DNA of 48,377 nt, from positions 1 to 48,377 of the forward strand of contig CAZUAH010000035.1 in NCBI GenBank assembly GCA_964617665.1, read 5' to 3'. Below, one piece after another: positions 44,200-48,377 of the stretch (position 1 is its first letter; each line of letters begins with the position of its first letter). The notes beneath the pieces were generated by a model that did not search any database, was not told the DNA's origin, and saw only the letters and a program-made list of their open reading frames with translations. Both the position numbers and the translations under genes were made by a program. Source of the stretch: JADHUC01 sp964617665. GTDB taxonomy: Bacteria > Planctomycetota > Planctomycetia > Pirellulales > Pirellulaceae.

Positions 44200-45318
44200 T
44201 TAATCACACACCCATCGCATCCACCATTCAAAACTCAGTTTCTTGTGCCGCTCCAGGAAGATCAAAGCGACGTAACACACCACAACAAAGACCAACGACA
44301 ACACCAGCGCAAGTTGCGTACTCATCGCCGCCCGCCAGTAGAGCGTCGGGTCTTCGTGGCCCATCGCCGCCCCGTAGATCCACAACGGCCAAAGGTGAGC
44401 CGCGTGATGAACGATATACACTGTCAGGGAGAACGCGCTGAACCGCCGGAGGAAACGCAACACGTGACCGGTCCCCGTGATCCGTTCGTTTTGGTCGATC
44501 CACCGGTGCAAGACGCCGAGGCAGAACACGCTCAGTCCCAGCATGCCGAAGATGTACTCCGTGCTGGCCGGAAAGATGGTAAATCCGCTGGCGTAGTGCT
44601 TGGCAATCCAGGGCGGGATTACCCATCCAAGCGCCACGTGGATCACCGACATGAGCACCAAACCGGCGCCGCAGAGCAGCAGGCTCCAGCACGAACTGGC
44701 CTCGCCATCACGCCCACGAAAGACGGTTTCGCCGATCATGAATCCAACCAGCGGAAAGATGATCCAGGGCAGGAGTGGGAAGTAGCCATTGACCACGAAA
44801 CCGTAAATCACCTGCCGGAGTGTGAAGTCGTAATCGAAAAACTCGTCTAACCAATAGGCGGGATAATCCGCGTGCCCTCGCTGCGGCGGGCTGATGATCA
44901 GAATGGCAATACAAATGGTCAGCACAGCCGAAAGAGGCAGCTTGCGGGCGAGCGAAAGAACCACCAGGGATGCGCCGATCAGTGTCAGGATGTCCCACAT
45001 GAAGACGTCCTCGGGAAGCCAGATAAACACGGCGTATGCCAACCCCGCCCCAAAAATGAACATTCCACGCCGAATGGCGATCTTCGTGATTTCCTCGTCA
45101 CTTCGCCCGACTGACTCCTGCTTCCGAACCCACAACGAAAAGCTCAGGCCGGAGAGGATGGCAAACAAAGGTGCCGGCCAACTTCCCGTCCAACTCGACA
45201 CCCAGTAAAGCCAGTCCGATGCCTGCTCCCATAACGCGAGGTTTTCCACGAAATGCACCTGGACCATCAGCAGGATTGCCACGGCTCGCAGGATGTCGAT
45301 CGAAAGAAAACGTTTCAT
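44200..45318 (-). CDS. HGSNAT-like membrane acyltransferase
   Basis: 372 residues from ATG 45318 (MKRFLSIDILRAVAILLMVQVHF); upstream in-frame residues do not fit. The start matches the N-terminus of heparan-alpha-glucosaminide N-acetyltransferase-like (DUF1624) proteins: an R-x-x-SIDxLRxxAI motif with a His in helix 1 (VHF). About ten hydrophobic helices follow (for example LTLIGASLVVLSLA, YFPLLPWIIFPLVGFMIG, LVLMSVIHVALGW, LVLSLVFVVVCYVALIFL). These proteins move an acyl group across the membrane. In this operon it might acetylate a polyamine or a polyamine-decorated envelope component, but that is inference; it could also serve an unrelated envelope sugar. Confidence 0.8.
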   Translation of the reverse strand: MKRFLSIDILRAVAILLMVQVHFVENLALWEQASDWLYWVSSWTGSWPAPLFAILSGLSFSLWVRKQESVGRSDEEITKIAIRRGMFIFGAGLAYAVFIWLPEDVFMWDILTLIGASLVVLSLARKLPLSAVLTICIAILIISPPQRGHADYPAYWLDEFFDYDFTLRQVIYGFVVNGYFPLLPWIIFPLVGFMIGETVFRGRDGEASSCWSLLLCGAGLVLMSVIHVALGWVIPPWIAKHYASGFTIFPASTEYIFGMLGLSVFCLGVLHRWIDQNERITGTGHVLRFLRRFSAFSLTVYIVHHAAHLWPLWIYGAAMGHEDPTLYWRAAMSTQLALVLSLVFVVVCYVALIFLERHKKLSFEWWMRWVCD

Positions 45319-45358
45319 GTCAATAGCCCGACTCGGGTCGGCCCCCGCCAACCTGGGT

Positions 45359-46231
45359 TCATTCCAAACACCAGAGGATCTCGCCAACGATGAGGAAGCA
45401 CTCCGCCACCAGGACAATGATAATGATCCACTCCAGAATGAGCCCGTGGCGAGTCAGTCGGTAATCACTGATCCGCTGGCTGCTCAACTCGTAGACGTTC
45501 TCCTGGACTTCAAGCTGTCCGTCCACGGTCTCGAGACGGTCTTCGACACTGGCCTCTTCTCGGAGCAACTCGCCTAACTCGCGAGCCGGCGCAGATAGGT
45601 GGGCCGGCGGATGGCACAAGTGTGACTCGATGCGAGCGTATCGCGTTCGCCTTTCCAAGGTCGTGTCCATACGTTGACCGAGAGCCTCGAACCGAACGGG
45701 ATCGTTGTCCTTGATGTCATAAGCCAACGGCCTATCGTGCTCGACATCCGGCCAGAAGTCGGCGATCTCTCGTTCCAGCTTGCGAAGCTCGCCCTCAAAA
45801 AATGCGAAATCCACCACGGCCTCGAGCATGGATTCCGCCCGCTCAGGAGAAGCCAATATGACGGCCCGGCCCGGTCGCCAGAGAACTTCGACGTTTTTTA
45901 CCTTGACTGTGATGGGGGGCGCGGCTCGACGGTCGGTCGTATGCGTGCCCCATTTGTGTATCTCGTCACGCCACCGCGGATCGTCCTTGAGTTGCCGCGG
46001 GGCGACGAGCACAAATAGGCCGTCGGCATCAGAAGTCTCCGGCGGCGGAGCGCTCAGTTCCCTGACCACATCGGCGGCCTTCCTTGAAACGGGATGTGCG
46101 AATTCCAACAACACAATCTGATCGTCGACCGCCTGCTCTACAAAACGGATGTGGTGGAGCATCGCCCGAACAGCAGGGGCCGGGTCGGTCTCTTCTTCGG
46201 TAGGCCTTGGTAGTGTCATCGATTGGCTCAT
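45359..46231 (-). CDS. RMD1/DUF155-like tail-anchored protein
   Basis: 290 residues from ATG 46231 (MSQSMTLPRP); an ATG four codons later is possible. The middle contains VEVLWRPGRAVILASPERAESMLEAVVDFAFFEGEL. It is followed by a long helical part with LETVDGQLEVQENVYELSSQRISDYRLTRHGLILEWIIIIVLVAE. That C-terminal pattern, a coiled coil, then short basic/His stretch, then LEWIIIxL and a single membrane helix, is characteristic of the RMD1/RMND1 (DUF155) family. The N-terminal half is only weakly similar, so I hold the assignment with moderate confidence. DUF155 proteins are poorly understood. Lying inside a polyamine operon is unusual. Confidence 0.55.
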   Translation of the reverse strand: MSQSMTLPRPTEEETDPAPAVRAMLHHIRFVEQAVDDQIVLLEFAHPVSRKAADVVRELSAPPPETSDADGLFVLVAPRQLKDDPRWRDEIHKWGTHTTDRRAAPPITVKVKNVEVLWRPGRAVILASPERAESMLEAVVDFAFFEGELRKLEREIADFWPDVEHDRPLAYDIKDNDPVRFEALGQRMDTTLERRTRYARIESHLCHPPAHLSAPARELGELLREEASVEDRLETVDGQLEVQENVYELSSQRISDYRLTRHGLILEWIIIIVLVAECFLIVGEILWCLE

Positions 46232-46341
46232 CGGTGGTCCTGTGTCAACGAACGTTGCAGATAAGTCGGACTTGGAGCAGGCTTTCAACCTGCGCGGCAG
46301 GCGAAAACGAGCCCCACGCTGGATCGCATCGCGAAGGTGCA

Positions 46342-47661
46342 CTAAGTCGACGGGCTTGCACCCGCCGATAGTGGATCTTCAACCCCCCCAACTGACACGT
46401 CCTCGACTGGCGGCGACGGCACGGTCTCAGCCACGACTGGTGCCTTCTGGTACAGCACAGGAAGATCGAGCCACTTGCTCACCAGAGTTCGCTCCGTCAG
46501 TTTTTCGTCTAACTCCGGTGGACCCTTCATGACACCCGAATCCAGCTCGTAGTAGTAAACGTCTACGAGTGAACGAAAGGCGTTCATCCATCCGTCACCC
46601 AGTTCATGCGTAAGGTGCACGCCGGGGTCGACGTTTCCCTCATTCAAAAGCACGCCCGAAGCGATAATCCCCGCCGCGACGAGAATGCAGGTCGCGTTGG
46701 TGTCAGCAGGAATGTCGGGGGTGTTGGACAGGTCGCAGAAGCTGCCGACCCAAGAATCGTCTTCCTCGTACCGGCAGGCGACGCCGACGATATCCCGGCC
46801 GATCAGAGGCTGCTGTGGGTGTTGTACGAGCACGTGGGGCTTCCAGCCGTATCCGGCTTGCCGCATCAGGTTCATGTTCTTTTCATGAAAACCATAGATG
46901 AACTTGACCGCTGTGTCGTGCCGCCAACCCATGTAGACACATTCTTCATGGCCGATGAGAAACGCCTCGGCGCCCGCTGGGATGCCAAAGGCCTCCATCG
47001 GTACGCCGCACTCTGAATACTTCTCGGGTTTCGAGCTAATGGCGTCCTCGCGCAGCAGGATGGTGCCTTCTTCGATGACCTCGAAGGTCCAGTCCTCCGA
47101 GATTTCGTCGCCGGACTCGCCCTGGCTCCATGTTGTCGAAGGACCTAATAGGCTGCCGTCGTGAAGCAGCGTATCATCATATTCCCAGTAGATGATCGCG
47201 TTCGGCACCTCGCGTTTGCGGATGATCTCTTCCGACATGGCATTCAACGCGCCTGGGTTCATCCCGGAAGCCACGATGTGCGGTCGCCGTTTGGCGGTCG
47301 GCCGCGCCGAGATGACATCAAAGGCCGCGATGTGGCAGTCGTCCTTGAAGTCCACCATCGTGGAATTCACCAACGACACGCCGAATTCGTCGCACAACTC
47401 GATTGACAGCCGCTTGTCAAGAGTTGGTGTCAGGTCGATGACCAGATCAAAACGCTCGGTACTCAACTGCTCCCGCAAGTTTTCCAGTGCGTATTGCTTG
47501 TCTACCCAGCGTTCGATCGTCCCATTCAGGTGTTGGGCGTGGTAGTCCCGTTGTTTCGGACGCACTGGATCAACCACGTAAGCGGTCCACTCAAGCTTCT
47601 TCATCAGATACAGGGCAGCAGTACCCACGGGACCGGCTCCGCCCAACAACAAACATCTCAT
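46342..47661 (-). CDS. Saccharopine-dehydrogenase/homospermidine-synthase-like protein
   Basis: 439 residues from ATG 47661 (MRCLLLGGAGPVGTAAL), with a purine-rich AGAAAGGGAAA upstream. The N-terminal Rossmann motif GGAGPVG and DLVIDLTPTLDKRLSIELC, VNSTMVDF are typical of the saccharopine-dehydrogenase NADP-binding family. VASGMNPGALNAM parallels the GANPGLIS stretch of the homospermidine synthase encoded three genes downstream, so the two are distant relatives. A long C-terminal substrate domain follows (HEECVYMGWRHDTAVKFIYGF, TNATCILVAAGIIASGVLL). The family includes carboxynorspermidine dehydrogenase and homospermidine synthase. The reaction here cannot be read from sequence. It is the first gene of the polyamine operon; the last ~40 residues are Pro/Val/Ser-rich and not conserved-looking. 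Confidence 0.75.
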   Translation of the reverse strand: MRCLLLGGAGPVGTAALYLMKKLEWTAYVVDPVRPKQRDYHAQHLNGTIERWVDKQYALENLREQLSTERFDLVIDLTPTLDKRLSIELCDEFGVSLVNSTMVDFKDDCHIAAFDVISARPTAKRRPHIVASGMNPGALNAMSEEIIRKREVPNAIIYWEYDDTLLHDGSLLGPSTTWSQGESGDEISEDWTFEVIEEGTILLREDAISSKPEKYSECGVPMEAFGIPAGAEAFLIGHEECVYMGWRHDTAVKFIYGFHEKNMNLMRQAGYGWKPHVLVQHPQQPLIGRDIVGVACRYEEDDSWVGSFCDLSNTPDIPADTNATCILVAAGIIASGVLLNEGNVDPGVHLTHELGDGWMNAFRSLVDVYYYELDSGVMKGPPELDEKLTERTLVSKWLDLPVLYQKAPVVAETVPSPPVEDVSVGGVEDPLSAGASPST

Positions 47662-48023
47662 GATTTCCCTTTCTCTGGTGTTGTGATTCGATCGCAATGA
47701 CAATTGTGCTGACATCAATCGATACGGTGTCGCTTTCCGTTAAGGGTATAGGGCGGATAGGAAACTGTTGCGCCACAGTTTTTCGATGAACCGCAAGGTT
47801 TTCTTGGTAAGGCAATTTGACCACGCCCCCACGCCACCCCGATGACCGCACGTTGTGCAGGTCGACATCTTCGATCGTCCGGAAAAGTTCACTTCGCGTC
47901 CCAAAACGGAGGTCGCCCCGCGTGTATGCAGGCGACGGAGTTGGCACGCCGAGACCGCTGTGTCATTTACAGAAGCCGTAGCAAACCTTGGCCGCGCCCC
48001 GCCTTCCACAGGACCTCATCCCC
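47662..48023. other. Intergenic region upstream of the polyamine operon
   Basis: 362 bases between the divergent polyamine operon and the symporter remnant. No gene-like frame was recognised (47591-47947 and 47740-48009 minus are probable noise). It holds the hairpin at 47762-47781. A TATACCC on the minus strand at about 47738-47744 could be part of a promoter for the operon, but no convincing -35 partner was found. Confidence 0.4.
47762..47783. promoter_or_regulatory. Dyad upstream of the polyamine operon
   Basis: AAACTGT (47762-47768), TGCGCC, ACAGTTT (47775-47781), then TT. It forms a 7-bp perfect inverted repeat about 100 bases upstream of the first polyamine gene. It may be an operator, or a terminator read on the plus strand because a short T-run follows. 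Confidence 0.35.
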
Positions 48024-48328
48024 ATGCAAACCATTCAGATGAGCGAGGAACTGAAATGGTTATTGGGCGGCGTGCTGGTTCTGTACGTGGCAGTTGTTTA
48101 CGTCCTGGCGGTGTTCGCACATCAGAGAATCCACAGCACAGAAGATTTCGCGGTCGCGGGGCGCCGGCTGCCCCTGTCGTTTACCTGGATGACGCTCCTA
48201 GCGACGTGGTTCGGACGGGGACCACGCTGGCGGCGGCCGACGAAGTCCGGCAGGAAGGCCTGCGGGCGGCCCTGTCCAAAGAAGGTGGCGATCATCCGCT
48301 AGCAGTCGACAAGGCCCGACCCGCGTGA
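48024..48328 (+). pseudogene. Sodium:solute symporter N-terminus, frameshifted
   Basis: ATG 48024 begins a frame with a typical symporter start: LGGVLVLYVAVVYVLAVFAHQRIHSTEDFAVAGRRLPLSFTWMTLLATWFG. At 48213-48215 the frame breaks. Reading with one extra base after TTCGG gives FG-TGTTLAAADEVRQEGLRAALS, which continues the family pattern (ATWFGxGTxLAAADEVRxxG). So a single base appears deleted near 48214. The restored frame meets a stop at 48326-48328 after SKEGGDHPLAVDKARPA, where further membrane helices would be expected, so the gene is broken at least twice or truncated. A sequencing error could explain the first break only. Confidence 0.65.
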
Positions 48329-48377
48329 GCGTACACCAGAACGGTAGAGGGGGAGGCGCGCGCTTTGCTGAAGGAGG

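Overview
The window looks like a chromosomal piece of a planctomycete, most likely Pirellulales-like. This is inferred from protein families, not from a marker gene. The pointers are a LEPR-XLL-like N-terminal motif, an ECF sigma factor of the planctomycete type paired with a TPR serine/threonine kinase, giant WD40/PQQ propeller proteins with signal peptides, a DUF4838 remnant, and small palindromic repeats with a TCGCCAGA core. No rRNA, tRNA or CRISPR array was seen.

Layout. (1) 1-5.1 kb: the 3' part of a PQQ-propeller protein fused to a methyltransferase-like N-terminus (+), then a secreted FMN-binding-like protein (-) and a decayed DUF4838 gene (-). (2) 5.5-11.7 kb: one 2066-residue secreted protein with a PD40 region, three seven-bladed WD40 propellers, a LamG-type domain, a thioredoxin fold that has lost both catalytic cysteines, and a C-terminal beta domain. 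(3) 11.97-28.9 kb: a tightly overlapping eight-gene operon (+). It holds two tandem secreted paralogues, a membrane/coiled-coil/Gly-Pro-rich protein, a MoxR AAA+ ATPase, a 1466-residue TPR-PQQ protein, a DUF58 protein, a BatA-like membrane vWA protein and a second membrane vWA protein. The MoxR-DUF58-vWA core is a known envelope-associated chaperone-like arrangement; the rest of the operon is unusual. A 102-bp palindromic insertion, flanked by a perfect 10-bp direct repeat, sits in frame inside the signal-peptide region of the TPR-PQQ gene.

(4) 28.9-31.9 kb: an insertion region. It has hairpin-rich non-coding DNA, then an IS110-family transposase (-) whose 3' end overlaps a 104-residue DnaG-type (CHC2) zinc-finger protein. 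(5) 32.0-38.5 kb: an AraC-family regulator (+), convergent with a three-gene unit (-): ECF sigma factor, TPR kinase and LEPR-type exported protein. (6) 39.1-41.3 kb: a putative outer-membrane barrel protein (+) and a small STAS/SpoIIAA-like protein (-). (7) 47.7-41.4 kb (-): a five-gene polyamine operon with a saccharopine-dehydrogenase-like protein, an RMD1/DUF155-like membrane-anchored protein, an HGSNAT-like membrane acyltransferase, homospermidine synthase and a PLP ornithine-type decarboxylase. The last two together would turn ornithine into putrescine and then homospermidine. (8) 48.0-48.4 kb: a frameshifted start of a sodium:solute symporter gene.

The best candidates for something undescribed are the extended MoxR/vWA operon with its secreted paralogues, the in-frame miniature palindromic element, the IS110 transposase coupled to a CHC2 zinc-finger gene, and the acyltransferase and DUF155 genes inside a homospermidine operon. 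Functions come from motif recognition only; no searches or structure predictions were run.
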